The notes beneath the pieces were generated by a model. That model was not told where the DNA came from. It made no database searches and worked only from the letters and a program-made list of their open reading frames with translations. From Thalassotalea sp. G2M2-11 (lineage in GTDB: Bacteria > Pseudomonadota > Gammaproteobacteria > Enterobacterales > Alteromonadaceae), in contig NZ_JADNYL010000001.1 of assembly GCF_017168195.1 (NCBI RefSeq), forward strand, positions 558,001 to 622,000: a DNA stretch of 64,000 nt, in the 5' to 3' direction. This document shows, piece after piece, positions 44,420 to 53,546 of the stretch (the stretch's first letter is position 1; the number at the start of each line of letters is the position of its first letter). The position numbers and the translations under genes are program-made.

Positions 44420-45271
44420 ATGAATGCTCATGAATATGCACTACAAGCGAATGGTTCTTTCGCATTGCCAGACGCTTGTTTTAAAGTAAAGTCGTTAATT
44501 GAAGATGATAGCTCGACCATTGAAGATTTTGCCAATGTGATCAGCATTGACCCATCGATGACCTCACGTTTACTGCAAATAGCCAACAGTGCTATCTACA
44601 GCTTTCCTGGTGAAATTAGCACCATCTCCCGAGCCATTACGATTATTGGCACCCAAGCGATTTATAACATGATGTTGGTGGATGTTGCGGCCACTGCGTT
44701 TAAGCACTTCTCAAATCAGGCCATCGATTTAAAACGGTTCTGGCGAATGAGTGTTTTTTGTGGCTTAACCACAAAAAATTTAGCCGTTAAAGCGGGGATC
44801 CGTGATATTGAACGTTTATTTGTTGCAGGTTTGTTGCAAAATTTTGGCGAATTAATCGTGGCTAAAATATCTCCAGATATTGCCAGTGCATGTGAGAAAT
44901 ATTCTGCCGATTGCCTACCTTGGGATGTTCAGCGTCAGCATCTTGGCTTTACTTATACCGATGTTTCTGCTGAATTATTAAAGATTTGGCAAATTCCTGA
45001 AAAGGTGATTTTACCTATTCGGCATTACAACGAGGCGCAAACCATCCAAATTAACAAGGATGTTAAGGTATTATATTTGGCCACGCGTTTAGCGTTAGTT
45101 GATTCACACCCCGATGAATTTACCTATGATGATACCGTTGACGAATCATTATGCCGTAGTTTGGGTATTTCAACCGATGATTTGAATGCTGCCGCTGATT
45201 TTGCCGCTGAAGAAGCCGAAAATATTTTGCATATTATGGGCGGGCAGTTTTTCACTCGTCAATCACGATAA
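44420..45271 (+). CDS. HDOD domain protein
   Basis: 283 residues, an HDOD domain over most of the length. Family-typical features: DDSSTIEDFANVISIDPSMTSRLLQIANSAIY, TISRAITIIGTQAIYNMML and GLLQNFGELIV. The metal-binding HD pair is lost, as usual in HDOD. Such proteins act in signalling, often with cyclic di-GMP or two-component partners. It is clearly paralogous to the HDOD protein at 52651 (same architecture and length, shared blocks). Monocistronic. Confidence 0.88.
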   Translation: MNAHEYALQANGSFALPDACFKVKSLIEDDSSTIEDFANVISIDPSMTSRLLQIANSAIYSFPGEISTISRAITIIGTQAIYNMMLVDVAATAFKHFSNQAIDLKRFWRMSVFCGLTTKNLAVKAGIRDIERLFVAGLLQNFGELIVAKISPDIASACEKYSADCLPWDVQRQHLGFTYTDVSAELLKIWQIPEKVILPIRHYNEAQTIQINKDVKVLYLATRLALVDSHPDEFTYDDTVDESLCRSLGISTDDLNAAADFAAEEAENILHIMGGQFFTRQSR

Positions 45272-45333
45272 TTTCTTGGTTTTACATTGGTTTTTATCAA
45301 ATCGAAATCATAATGACATGGTTTTATATCGTT

Positions 45334-45351
45334 CGTTTACGTAAACGTGAA
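45334..45351. promoter_or_regulatory. Palindrome upstream of NSS symporter (LiuR-like site?)
   Basis: CGTTTACGTAAACG is a perfect 14-bp palindrome; the extended TTTACGTAAACGTGAA resembles sites described for the MerR-type branched-chain amino acid catabolism regulator LiuR. 136 bp before the start codon. The assignment is tentative. Confidence 0.35.
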
Positions 45352-45486
45352 GGGTAATGCAAGACTTTCGCTTTAAACCTTGATAGCATCAAGCATCAAA
45401 AGAGATCAGCCCTAACTTTTGTTTATATAAAATTTAGGGTAAAACAATAATAACATGCCCTATAAATATTATAATGAAGGACATTT

Positions 45487-46908
45487 ATGACAGCTTCTAG
45501 AGAACATTTTAGCTCCCGTATCGGGTTTATTTTAGCTGCCGCTGGTTCAGCGGTTGGTATTGGTAACCTGGTCGGTTTTCCTGTAAATGCCGCGAAAAAC
45601 GGTGGTGGTGCATTCTTACTTATGTATGCACTGTTTGTATTTTTTATCTGTTTACCTGTAATGATTGCTGAAATGGGGGTGGGTCGAAAAACGCAGAAAG
45701 AACCCGTAGGCGCATATAAATCATTAAGTGGTGGTAGTAAATTATGGGGCGCCGCTGGCTTTTTAGGCGTGCTTACGCCATTTATGATTGCGGTGTTTTA
45801 TATGGTGATCACGGTATGGATTTTCGGTTATATCGTGTTGATTGCCATGGGGGATCTCGACTTACTCGCTAACAGTGACTATTTTGGCAGTTTTGTTCAT
45901 GATAAGTACTTATTTGGTGGTTTAATCGCTGTTGCTTCCATTGTGTATTTTATTTTAGTGGCTGGCGTGAAAGACGGGATTGAAAAAGCGGCGAAAGTGT
46001 TAATGCCGACCCTGTTTGTGATGCTGATCGCATTAGTCATTTATGTTTTAACCTTAGATAATGCCATGGCTGGTGTGAAATTCTTTATTATTCCTGATGT
46101 TGCAAAGTTAACCCCTTCGGTGATTAATGGTGCATTGTCGCAAGCATTTTTCTCACTCTCATTAGGGATGGGGATTTTAATCACCTATGGTTCGTACATA
46201 GATAATAAAACAGATATTGTCAGCTCTGCTAAATTTGTTGCTATTACCGATACCGCCGTAGCATTTACTGCGGGTTTGATGATTTTACCGGCGATATTTT
46301 CTTTTGACCCTAACATTAATCCTAATAAATTAAGTGACAGTGGTGTCGCGCTGATTTTTACTTTTCTACCGAAAATATTTTTAGCATTACAAGCATCACT
46401 AGGTTACTTTGGGGCGAGCGCGATTGCAGTGTGCTTCTTCTTACTGGTATTTTTTGCCGCGATTACCTCCTTGGTTTCTATTATTGAAGTACCGGTTTCT
46501 TATTTAGTAACAGAGAAATGCCAGAGCCGTAAGAAAGCGTTAATGACCTTAGTGTCCACTGCCGGTATTTTAACGGTTTTTGCATTAGTCTCTTACGGTA
46601 TGGTGGATTTTTTCACTAACTTTACAAGTTATGCCGGACAGAATAAGCCGTTTTTTGATGTAATCGTGGATGTATTCTATGACACCATTTTACCACTGAA
46701 TGGCTTCTTACTTTGTATTTTTGTTAGCTATCGCTGGAAAAAACAGTTAAGTAAAGAACTCTCAATAGGTAATGAAGGCTATGTCGGAAGTTGGGTTGAA
46801 AAATACGTTGATTTTTCACTAGGGACCTTTGTGCCTGTGATTGTGTTCTTTATTTTCATTAACACTGTTGCCTCTAAGTTTTTTGCTATTAACTTATTTG
46901 GCTTCTAG
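45487..46908 (+). CDS. Sodium:neurotransmitter symporter family (NSS/SNF) amino acid transporter
   Basis: 473 residues with about 11-12 membrane helices. The helix 1 signature AAAGSAVGIGNLVGFPVNAAKNGGGAFLLMY corresponds to the sodium and substrate-binding unwound helix of LeuT. SD AAGGA. Bacterial members import amino acids (tryptophan, leucine, alanine and others) with sodium. A LiuR-like palindrome upstream would hint at branched-chain amino acids, but this is weak. Monocistronic with a good terminator. Confidence 0.9.
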   Translation: MTASREHFSSRIGFILAAAGSAVGIGNLVGFPVNAAKNGGGAFLLMYALFVFFICLPVMIAEMGVGRKTQKEPVGAYKSLSGGSKLWGAAGFLGVLTPFMIAVFYMVITVWIFGYIVLIAMGDLDLLANSDYFGSFVHDKYLFGGLIAVASIVYFILVAGVKDGIEKAAKVLMPTLFVMLIALVIYVLTLDNAMAGVKFFIIPDVAKLTPSVINGALSQAFFSLSLGMGILITYGSYIDNKTDIVSSAKFVAITDTAVAFTAGLMILPAIFSFDPNINPNKLSDSGVALIFTFLPKIFLALQASLGYFGASAIAVCFFLLVFFAAITSLVSIIEVPVSYLVTEKCQSRKKALMTLVSTAGILTVFALVSYGMVDFFTNFTSYAGQNKPFFDVIVDVFYDTILPLNGFLLCIFVSYRWKKQLSKELSIGNEGYVGSWVEKYVDFSLGTFVPVIVFFIFINTVASKFFAINLFGF

Positions 46909-46930
46909 CTAACTTCGTTTTTCTAGTTGT

Positions 46931-46965
46931 AAGGCCGCATAATTTGATATTATGCGGCTTTTCTT
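46931..46965 (+). terminator. Terminator after symporter gene
   Basis: GCCGCATAAT / ATTATGCGGC stem followed by TTTTCTTTTTC. Confidence 0.9.
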
Positions 46966-46979
46966 TTTCTTGAGTCATT

Positions 46980-47879
46980 ATGATAGATCACATTAAACAA
47001 CACTTATTAACGGCTGATCTGGGTGAGTGTCAGCGAGTGTTTCATGGCCGAGGTCATGCCTATCCTGGTTTAGCTCATATCAATGTTGATTGGTTTGAGC
47101 CTGTATTGTTGATCACCCTCTATCAAGAAGTTGAGCAGGTGTGGCTAAATGAGCAGGTCGAGCAACTTAAACATTTGTTTGCACATTGTCGCTCCATTCA
47201 AGTACAGCATCGCTATCAAAAGTATGCACCAATCGAAGTGGTATTTGGTGAGCAGATAGTTAACCTAGTTGCTAGCGAGCAACAACTTAAATTTAATATT
47301 CAATTAGGCAAGGCACAAAACAGTGGGCTATTTTTGGATATGGCCAATGGGCGGCAATGGCTTCGTCAGCATAGTGAAGGTAAAAATATCTTAAACCTGT
47401 TTGCTTATACTTGTGCGTTTTCGGTAGCGGCACTTGCAGGCGGAGCTAAGCAAGTTGTTAATATTGATATGGCGAAAGCTTCGTTAGCAAAAGGGCGAGA
47501 GAATCACAAACTTAATCAGCAAAATTTAGCAAAAGTAAAATTCGAAGGAGTGGATATTTTTAAGTCGTATGGACGATTAAAAAAATATGGACCTTACGAT
47601 ATTTTAGTGTGTGATCCCCCGTCTTTTCAAAAAGGCAGTGTCAATATTGAACGTGATTATCAAAAAATTATTCGCCGTATTCCACAACTTATGAAGCCTG
47701 AGGCTCAATTGATGCTGTGCTTGAACTCCCCTGATTTAACAGAAGATTTTTTATTGGAAGAAGTTGCTAGGGAATGCCCTAATTGCATTTACCAAGGAAA
47801 AATCGCTAACCCTGATGTGTTTAAAGAAGCCAAAGCAGGCAAAGGGTTAAAAGTATTATTGTTCAAATACTTGGGGTGA
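46980..47879 (+). CDS. Class I SAM-dependent methyltransferase (RlmI/RlmK-like)
   Basis: 299 residues. SAM-binding motif NLFAYTCAFSVAALAGGAK, acidic end of strand 2 in VVNIDMAKASLAKGRENHKLN, and catalytic DILVCDPPSFQKGS typical of rRNA-methylating relatives of RlmI and the C-terminal RlmK domain. It is shorter than RlmI and lacks an obvious N-terminal PUA domain, so its exact RNA target is unclear. Monocistronic. Confidence 0.85.
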   Translation: MIDHIKQHLLTADLGECQRVFHGRGHAYPGLAHINVDWFEPVLLITLYQEVEQVWLNEQVEQLKHLFAHCRSIQVQHRYQKYAPIEVVFGEQIVNLVASEQQLKFNIQLGKAQNSGLFLDMANGRQWLRQHSEGKNILNLFAYTCAFSVAALAGGAKQVVNIDMAKASLAKGRENHKLNQQNLAKVKFEGVDIFKSYGRLKKYGPYDILVCDPPSFQKGSVNIERDYQKIIRRIPQLMKPEAQLMLCLNSPDLTEDFLLEEVARECPNCIYQGKIANPDVFKEAKAGKGLKVLLFKYLG

Positions 47880-47892
47880 ACTTTGACTTCGT

Positions 47893-47917
47893 TCGGCTGT
47901 TAAACGTTAACAGCCGA
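47893..47917. terminator. Hairpin between convergent genes
   Basis: TCGGCTGTTAA / TTAACAGCCGA, a perfect 11-bp stem with a 3-nt loop, no T-run. It probably ends the methyltransferase transcript, and perhaps the opposing LysE transcript. Confidence 0.55.
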
Positions 47918-47934
47918 TAGATAATATGAAAGCG

Positions 47935-48570
47935 CTAATTTAGGACGACACGCGCGGCAAGTAAAATTAAAAAGCTGCCTGTAATTCTGTCGATAATATG
48001 GCTGTTACGTTTCAGCTTCTCCAGTATTGGACCTCGAGAAAATAAAAATGCCACGATTAAGTACCAGACGGCATCAATGATCCCAACCGTAGAAACCATG
48101 ATCACTTTCTTTTCCATAGAGGCTTGTTGGTCGACAAATTGGCTAAATAATGCCAGAAAAAAAATCGCCAGTTTGGGGTTGAGAAACGCAATTAAAAAAC
48201 CATCGCGCCAACCATTAATGGCATTTTTTTGCTGACTTGATTGTTCTGTATCATCTTGCTCACAGTGGTCGAGCTCAACAGATTGTTGTTTACTCATCAA
48301 GGCTTTGACGCCTAGATAAAGCAAAAATGCGGCACCAGCGTATTGGATGATAGTAAATAACATAGGTGATTGCACTATGATCACACCAATGCCTACTGCT
48401 GTAAAAGCGGCATATAAAGCTACACCAGCCCCATGACTAATGGCGGTTGCATAGCCTTGCCTAGCGCCGCCAAACAAGGTGTTTTTAACTACTACCGCTA
48501 AGCTTGGTCCTGGTGATAACGCTCCCATGACACAAATAAATGCCAACGATAACCATAAATGAAATTCCAT
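47935..48570 (-). CDS. LysE/RhtB family amino acid exporter
   Basis: 211 residues, about six membrane helices. N-terminal signature GALSPGPSLAVVVKNTLFGGARQGYATAISHGAG is diagnostic for LysE/RhtB. It exports amino acids or related metabolites from the cytoplasm. It begins 9 bp after the stop of the LigE-type ligase gene and is probably cotranscribed with it. Confidence 0.9.
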   Translation of the reverse strand: MEFHLWLSLAFICVMGALSPGPSLAVVVKNTLFGGARQGYATAISHGAGVALYAAFTAVGIGVIIVQSPMLFTIIQYAGAAFLLYLGVKALMSKQQSVELDHCEQDDTEQSSQQKNAINGWRDGFLIAFLNPKLAIFFLALFSQFVDQQASMEKKVIMVSTVGIIDAVWYLIVAFLFSRGPILEKLKRNSHIIDRITGSFLILLAARVVLN

Positions 48571-48579
48571 CGCTTTACT

Positions 48580-49422
48580 CTACTTTTTGGCTGAATGTCG
48601 AACACGCAGAAAACTGGCAAATCTTGGCACATCTCGTTTTGTTTTACCAATATATTTGAAGGTAATAACGCTGCCGATAGCGGGAGGATTTGCTCTTTCT
48701 TTATCTGAAAATCCGGTACCTATTTTAAATTTTATACCGTCAGACGTTCTTACCACTAACGCGCCTAGCATGCCTTGATATTTGCCTTTACCTTCTGTGT
48801 GGGCAATAACAGTGGCTTCACTGTCTTGGTAGGGCTTGAGCTTTAATAATGCCTGATTGCGTCCTGATTGATAGTATGCATCTTGCTTATGGAGCATTAA
48901 CCCTTCTCCACCCGCAGTGACAACCTGGTTAAGCTGTCGATAAAGTTTTGCTTTAGTCGGAATACGGAATTGTTTGACCATACTAAGATAGGGAGAGTCT
49001 GTGGTATTGAGCAATTGACCCATTGCGTGAATGCGCGCACTAAAGTGTTGAGGGTGAGCAGGTAAGTCAAACACCATAAAACGTATTTTTTGCCAGCAAG
49101 AGTTTTTGGGGATTTTTTGTCTCACGCAAGAAGAGATATACTCAAATTGACCTCGTTGACTCCAAAGTTCTCCATCTAATGGCACGTTAGGCCAATGTTT
49201 TGTAAAACTCAGTGGTGCGTGAATACGATTTCCTTGCCTAGTATATAACTGTTTACCATCCCAGTAGCCTCGAATACCATCAAGTTTTTCACTGACCCAA
49301 TAATCTCTGATATCGATTTCATCGGTGGCGGTGATACCGTGTTGTAGCGGCGGTTCTGTGGCGTTGGTGCATTTAATACAAAGCAGTATAAGTAAAACTG
49401 ACCACGGGAAAAGTGCTTTCAT
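48580..49422 (-). CDS. ATP-dependent DNA ligase with signal peptide (LigE-like)
   Basis: 280 residues from the ATG at 49422 (Shine-Dalgarno AAGGA). The frame continues to a TTG at 49443, which would add seven residues before the hydrophobic signal and is less likely. Signal peptide MKALFPWSVLLILLCIKCTNA. Adenylation motif I SEKLDGIRGYWDG with the nucleotide-accepting lysine, motif III-like RFMVFDLP, motif V LLKLKPY, then an OB domain. The small exported ATP ligases of gammaproteobacteria (Lig E) are thought to repair DNA taken up in the periplasm. It is divergent from a secreted basic protein gene. Confidence 0.9.
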   Translation of the reverse strand: MKALFPWSVLLILLCIKCTNATEPPLQHGITATDEIDIRDYWVSEKLDGIRGYWDGKQLYTRQGNRIHAPLSFTKHWPNVPLDGELWSQRGQFEYISSCVRQKIPKNSCWQKIRFMVFDLPAHPQHFSARIHAMGQLLNTTDSPYLSMVKQFRIPTKAKLYRQLNQVVTAGGEGLMLHKQDAYYQSGRNQALLKLKPYQDSEATVIAHTEGKGKYQGMLGALVVRTSDGIKFKIGTGFSDKERANPPAIGSVITFKYIGKTKRDVPRFASFLRVRHSAKK

Positions 49423-49536
49423 GGGAACATCCTTGTTCTTCAATTGTTGATAATATTAGTATAGAAATAAATGATGTTTTTTCACTCAACGTTCAAAATC
49501 TACACTACACTTGTGTGATTCAAGGATGAATAAGGG

Positions 49537-50022
49537 ATGAACATGGGCAAAAGTTTTGGATTTATCGCATTGTTTTTATTTATGTTGCCAAACATGGGCT
49601 GGACAAAACAGCAATGTCAGTCATATTTAAACAAATTTAGACAAGTGCAAGCATTACAACGGCAAGGTCATAGCAATAAGCAAGCTCGAACACTGGCCAG
49701 TCGAGAGCAGAAAGCGCGTGATCAATGGTGGCAATGTAAGCAAGGGAAATTGAAGCCTAAGTCAAAAAGAAAAGTGAGCCATAAAAAAAGCCAGCCAAAC
49801 ACTCCGCGTGTTTATCATGACCCTCAAGCAAAGCCTTTGACCAGTTATACCAATGAAGTGGTGATCAAGGGCGCGTTTAGTGGCAAAAAACAACAAGACT
49901 GGTTAGATTTTTATCAGCCTTTAGCTAAATGTAAACGCCCACGCTCAACGCAAGAATTTGCTTATTGCATGGAAGAAAGACGTCGTCAGCAGCAGGTGTT
50001 TGAGCAGCAATACCAGAAATAA
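49537..50022 (+). CDS. Secreted basic protein of unknown function
   Basis: 161 residues with a signal peptide (about 1-23, ending GWT). The mature part is strongly basic (many Lys, Arg and Gln) with four cysteines outside the signal that could pair. No domain recognised. It is divergent from the LigE-like ligase, with about 115 bp between the two starts. A nucleic-acid-related periplasmic role would fit the charge and the neighbour but is speculation. Confidence 0.75.
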   Translation: MNMGKSFGFIALFLFMLPNMGWTKQQCQSYLNKFRQVQALQRQGHSNKQARTLASREQKARDQWWQCKQGKLKPKSKRKVSHKKSQPNTPRVYHDPQAKPLTSYTNEVVIKGAFSGKKQQDWLDFYQPLAKCKRPRSTQEFAYCMEERRRQQQVFEQQYQK

Positions 50023-50169
50023 TGGGGGATTTGACAATTTATTTGTGATTTAAACTAATTGTTTTGATTGCGAAACATTTAACCTTTTGATTATTAAGTA
50101 ACTATTTCTTTGGATTGATACTTGCTTAATTGATAGTTCAATCGATTAAATTATTCATAAGAGTGAAAG

Positions 50170-50394
50170 ATGAAAAAGTTAACCTTAACTGTTGTTGGTT
50201 TTGCATGTGTTGCTATTGGCCTTATTTTTATCTTATTACCTGGGCCTGCGGTTATTTTTATTCCTCTTGGATTAGCCATATTAAGTACCCAATACCCTTG
50301 GGCAAAAAATTGGCTGAGAAAGAGTCAACGTATGATGAGAAAAAGTGCCGTACAAATGGATAGTTGGTGGCTTAAATTTAAACATAGACGATAG
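50170..50394 (+). CDS. Small membrane protein, PGPGW family
   Basis: 74 residues with two closely spaced membrane helices (about 4-23 and 24-43) around the motif LPGPAVIFIPLGLAIL, characteristic of the PGPGW family (third position A instead of G-W). Positively charged C-terminal tail. Function unknown in the family. Confidence 0.82.
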   Translation: MKKLTLTVVGFACVAIGLIFILLPGPAVIFIPLGLAILSTQYPWAKNWLRKSQRMMRKSAVQMDSWWLKFKHRR

Positions 50395-50412
50395 AGCCTT
50401 TAAGGCTCTATC
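50390..50412. terminator. Hairpin between convergent genes
   Basis: GATAGAGCCTT / AAGGCTCTATC nearly continuous palindrome overlapping the stop of the PGPGW gene and preceding the DUF3581 gene end. Confidence 0.6.
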
Positions 50413-50423
50413 AAAGTGGATAA

Positions 50424-51131
50424 TTAAGCACTAAATTGCGCTTTTTTACTATTATATTGTTGCACAATATCATCAATGGTTGCTTGTTCGTATGGTCTTA
50501 ATCCGCTCAGTAGCATATGTTTTTTACCGTGACCAATTTTTTTACCATCAGAGATCAGATCAAAAATCAGATCTGCCACGCCACGCTTTCCATCAATTGA
50601 TAAGGTAGACTGAGCGAGTTTAAGCTCGACCGAAGTAAAATCGACATTATCTAAATGAATCGCCATGCTTTCATACATGACCATTGGGCGTGTCGGGTTG
50701 ATCATGACATTATTCTCGGCCATCAGAGCTACCAAAATATGCGGGAACGTTTGCCCTGAGAACTCTACATAAGCTTTGGTTAATGCTGAGATAGTTGCTC
50801 TATCTGAGGTGTTTTTACCACTGGCTGTTATGCTCAAGTATTCCTTGTTATTGTCATCAACAATCGAGGCTTGTTGTTCGATAATACTAGGAAAAGTTAA
50901 CTCGACCCCATCGTTTACCATACCAGAAAAGGTAAACTTCATTTCTTGTGATAAACCGGATTTTTCTAATACTAAAGCGAAAAGTAAATCTCCGGGTACA
51001 CAAAATCTCTTAGCATCCGCATCATGTAGGGGGTTGAAATCATTTGCAACTTTTTTAGCAAAGTCACTGCCTTGCTGACGTGTAAAACTAATTTTGTTGC
51101 CTGAGGCACTACAATAGCTTTCTAAAAACAT
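50424..51131 (-). CDS. DUF3581-like hotdog-fold protein
   Basis: 235 residues, cytoplasmic. The segment NDFNPLHDADAKRFCVPGDLLFALVL resembles the hydratase motif of MaoC-type hotdog proteins and matches what I know as DUF3581 in marine gammaproteobacteria. The second half continues a hotdog-like repeat. Function unknown. Monocistronic, preceded by a GGTTCC-rich leader. Confidence 0.75.
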   Translation of the reverse strand: MFLESYCSASGNKISFTRQQGSDFAKKVANDFNPLHDADAKRFCVPGDLLFALVLEKSGLSQEMKFTFSGMVNDGVELTFPSIIEQQASIVDDNNKEYLSITASGKNTSDRATISALTKAYVEFSGQTFPHILVALMAENNVMINPTRPMVMYESMAIHLDNVDFTSVELKLAQSTLSIDGKRGVADLIFDLISDGKKIGHGKKHMLLSGLRPYEQATIDDIVQQYNSKKAQFSA

Positions 51132-51225
51132 GGAACCTACTTCAAGGGGAAAATGAAAAACGAGCTATTCTAGCAGTAGTTAAGCAAGAAATCGAAGCTA
51201 TCCTTTACTGAGCAGACCAGTAAAA

Positions 51226-51570
51226 TCAATGGTTTGAGTGAACATCTGTGATGTTTTTTAGTGTATAGCCGTCGACTAATTTTTCTTTTTGAGCTTTGCT
51301 CAATTGTTTTAATTGGTATTCCCGCTGACTTGCTGACTGACGATTCTCTGCTGATTCTAAATAGGCAAGTAGCACAGGTCGGCGTACACGTGTGTATTTT
51401 GCGCCGGTTTTATTACATTGATTGTGTTCTATTAATCGTCGTTCGATATCTGTGGTGATACCAGCATATAGACTATTATCTGAACAACGCAGTAAGTAGA
51501 CACTCCAGTTTGCGGTTTTTTTATTGGTCATCTTCATTATGGTGCAGTTTTTATTGGTGTAGTATGCCAT
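51226..51570 (-). CDS. GIY-YIG nuclease domain protein (YhbQ/UPF0213-like)
   Basis: 114 residues. WSVYLLRCSDNSLYAGITTDIERRLIEHN contains the GIY-YIG-type signature (VYLL...YAGIT), followed by the arginine- and glutamate-bearing helices (RRPVLLAYLES). ATG at 51537 is an alternative start. Single-domain members act as DNA-structure-related nucleases or have unknown roles. It is divergent from the DUF2797 gene, with 42 bp between starts. Confidence 0.87.
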   Translation of the reverse strand: MAYYTNKNCTIMKMTNKKTANWSVYLLRCSDNSLYAGITTDIERRLIEHNQCNKTGAKYTRVRRPVLLAYLESAENRQSASQREYQLKQLSKAQKEKLVDGYTLKNITDVHSNH

Positions 51571-51612
51571 TTTTTCTTATCATGGTTGCAATATAAATGA
51601 CTCGGTAGAAAA

Positions 51613-52443
51613 ATGCAGACAGACGTTGGTGCCTTACGAAAAATGACAGCTCAATTAGATGAGCAAGGGCAAGTACAATATCAATTACCTATCGGTGAGC
51701 AATCGGTGAAGCTCAACCAGTTAATAGGTAAAACATTATCACTTCATTTTCATCATCACATTAGTTGTAGCCATTGCGGCAGAAAAACCAAGAAAAGCTA
51801 CTCACAAGGTTTTTGCTTCCCTTGCATGCAGAAATTAGCTCAGTGTGATATGTGTATCATGAAGCCTGAAACCTGTCATTTTGATAAAGGTACATGTCGT
51901 GAACCTGAATGGGGGGAGACGCATTGTTTTATTCCTCATTATGTTTATTTAGCAAATACCTCAGGTTTAAAAGTCGGTATTACTCGTCATTCACAAGTAC
52001 CTACTCGCTGGATAGACCAAGGAGCAACTCAAGCACTCCCCATATTTGTGGTAAATACTCGGTTACAGTCAGGGTTAGTGGAAACTGCGTTAGCGGAGTT
52101 TATTGCTGACAAAACCAATTGGCGTACTATGCTCAAAGGCAATGCCGAGCCAATAGACTTACAGCAAAAAGCACAAGAGTTAGTGCCACACATAACCCAG
52201 CGTTTAGACGATATTCGTTTAAAGTTTGGCGTTGATGCTGTTAAGCAGTTAAACGCTGACATTGTGACGCTTAATTTTCCTGTTGAAGAGTTTCCAACAA
52301 AAATAACCTCATTTAGTTTTGATAAAACCGACGTAGTAGCTGGCACATTAATCGGGATAAAAGGGCAATATTTATTATTTGATACTGGAGTCATTAATAT
52401 CAGAAAATTCTCGTCATATCATATTCATGCACAGTGGCATTAA
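51613..52443 (+). CDS. DUF2797 family protein with zinc ribbon
   Basis: 276 residues. N-terminal cysteine motifs (CSHCGRKTKKSYSQGFCFPC, CDMCIMKPETC) form a probable zinc-binding region. It is followed by the segment HYVYLANTSGLKVGITRHSQVPTRWIDQGA, which resembles the GIY-YIG/T5orf172 nuclease fold. This architecture is DUF2797. Function unknown. Its divergent neighbour also has a GIY-YIG fold. Confidence 0.85.
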   Translation: MQTDVGALRKMTAQLDEQGQVQYQLPIGEQSVKLNQLIGKTLSLHFHHHISCSHCGRKTKKSYSQGFCFPCMQKLAQCDMCIMKPETCHFDKGTCREPEWGETHCFIPHYVYLANTSGLKVGITRHSQVPTRWIDQGATQALPIFVVNTRLQSGLVETALAEFIADKTNWRTMLKGNAEPIDLQQKAQELVPHITQRLDDIRLKFGVDAVKQLNADIVTLNFPVEEFPTKITSFSFDKTDVVAGTLIGIKGQYLLFDTGVINIRKFSSYHIHAQWH

Positions 52444-52497
52444 GGTGTGTGTGTGCGTATTTATATGGGATATTAATTGATTTAAAAAGGGTGAGTG

Positions 52498-52522
52498 AAA
52501 TTTTCTTCACGCAAGAAAATTT
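52498..52522. terminator. AT-rich perfect hairpin downstream of DUF2797 gene
   Basis: AAATTTTCTT / AAGAAAATTT, a perfect 10-bp stem with a CACGC loop, 54 nt after the stop. It could be a terminator or an operator for the HDOD gene downstream. Confidence 0.4.
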
Positions 52523-52650
52523 TGTCTATACTGAGGTTAGCAGTTCGTTATTCCATTTTATATCGTTTTGAGTGAGGAAGTTTTTTGTGGTGGTTTTTAG
52601 TTTGAGGTTTTTTCTTATTTACTTCGATATAAGTGGTAAAGGTGCTATTT

Positions 52651-53496
52651 ATGGATGCCATTGATTACGCTGAGAAAGCGAGTGAAGTATTTGTACTATC
52701 TGACTCCTTTGTGCGTATAAAGGAATTGATTGATGATGAATCATCAACCATTGATGATATTGCCGATGTGATTTTGTTAGATCCTGCATTATCAGGCACT
52801 ATTTTAAAACTGGCGAACAGTTCTTTTTTTAACTACCCAGGTAAAATAGATACCATTTCAAAAGCGGTACTCGTACTGGGTATCACTGAGGTATATAACC
52901 TAGTCATTGCCTACTTTACGACTAAAGCGTTTAAAGCCATTAAAGCGCCAACGGGGTTTTTAGAAAGCTTTTGGGAGCAAAGTGTTGATTGTGCCTTGAT
53001 GATAAAGTTTTTAGGCTCTGAGCTATCGGTACCCAATGCTGAGCGATTGTTTATTCTCGGTTTGTTGCACAATTTAGGTGAGCTGGTCATGCAACAGTTC
53101 GCAGCAGACGAGGTGGAAAAAATACACCAATTTAAGCATGGTGAGTTACCTTGGGATAAACAAAAACAACAGTTAGGTTTTAGCTTTGGTGACTGTACTG
53201 GTGAGTTGTTAAAATTATGGCAACTCCCTTATAACTTGATTGAACCTATTCGCTTTCAAGATGAGCAAGATTTTGAATTTGCTACCACAGATACCAAGCT
53301 GTTATACATTGCTAAACGTATGATGCTTGCCAATCATCATGAGCAAAAACTTTCTGTTGAACAACTATTGCCAGCAGAAAAACTAGCCGAAATAGCTGTT
53401 AGTTCAGAGATATTTGAACGAGCCAATGATTTCTGTGATATGGAAAGGTTGGCGATACTGGCGGTGCTGAACCCAAGTGCAGCTATGATTTATTAA
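52651..53496 (+). CDS. HDOD domain protein, paired with globin
   Basis: 281 residues from the ATG at 52651 (Shine-Dalgarno AAAGGTG; the GTG at 52633 is less likely). HDOD domain with DDESSTIDDIADVILLDPALSGTILKLANSS, TISKAVLVLGITEVYNLVI and GLLHNLGELVM. Paralogue of 44420. It lies 50 bp before a globin gene with no terminator between, so the two are probably cotranscribed. The pair suggests oxygen or nitric-oxide related signalling (inference). Confidence 0.87.
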   Translation: MDAIDYAEKASEVFVLSDSFVRIKELIDDESSTIDDIADVILLDPALSGTILKLANSSFFNYPGKIDTISKAVLVLGITEVYNLVIAYFTTKAFKAIKAPTGFLESFWEQSVDCALMIKFLGSELSVPNAERLFILGLLHNLGELVMQQFAADEVEKIHQFKHGELPWDKQKQQLGFSFGDCTGELLKLWQLPYNLIEPIRFQDEQDFEFATTDTKLLYIAKRMMLANHHEQKLSVEQLLPAEKLAEIAVSSEIFERANDFCDMERLAILAVLNPSAAMIY

Positions 53497-53546
53497 TTAA
53501 GGTTAATGAATATCGTCGTTTATATATCTATATTGAAGGAGTCAAA

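Noticed and set aside
47930-47940. GAAAGCGCT resembling the laminarinase operator
   Set aside because: Only half of the palindrome is present, and it lies at the 3' end of two convergent genes.
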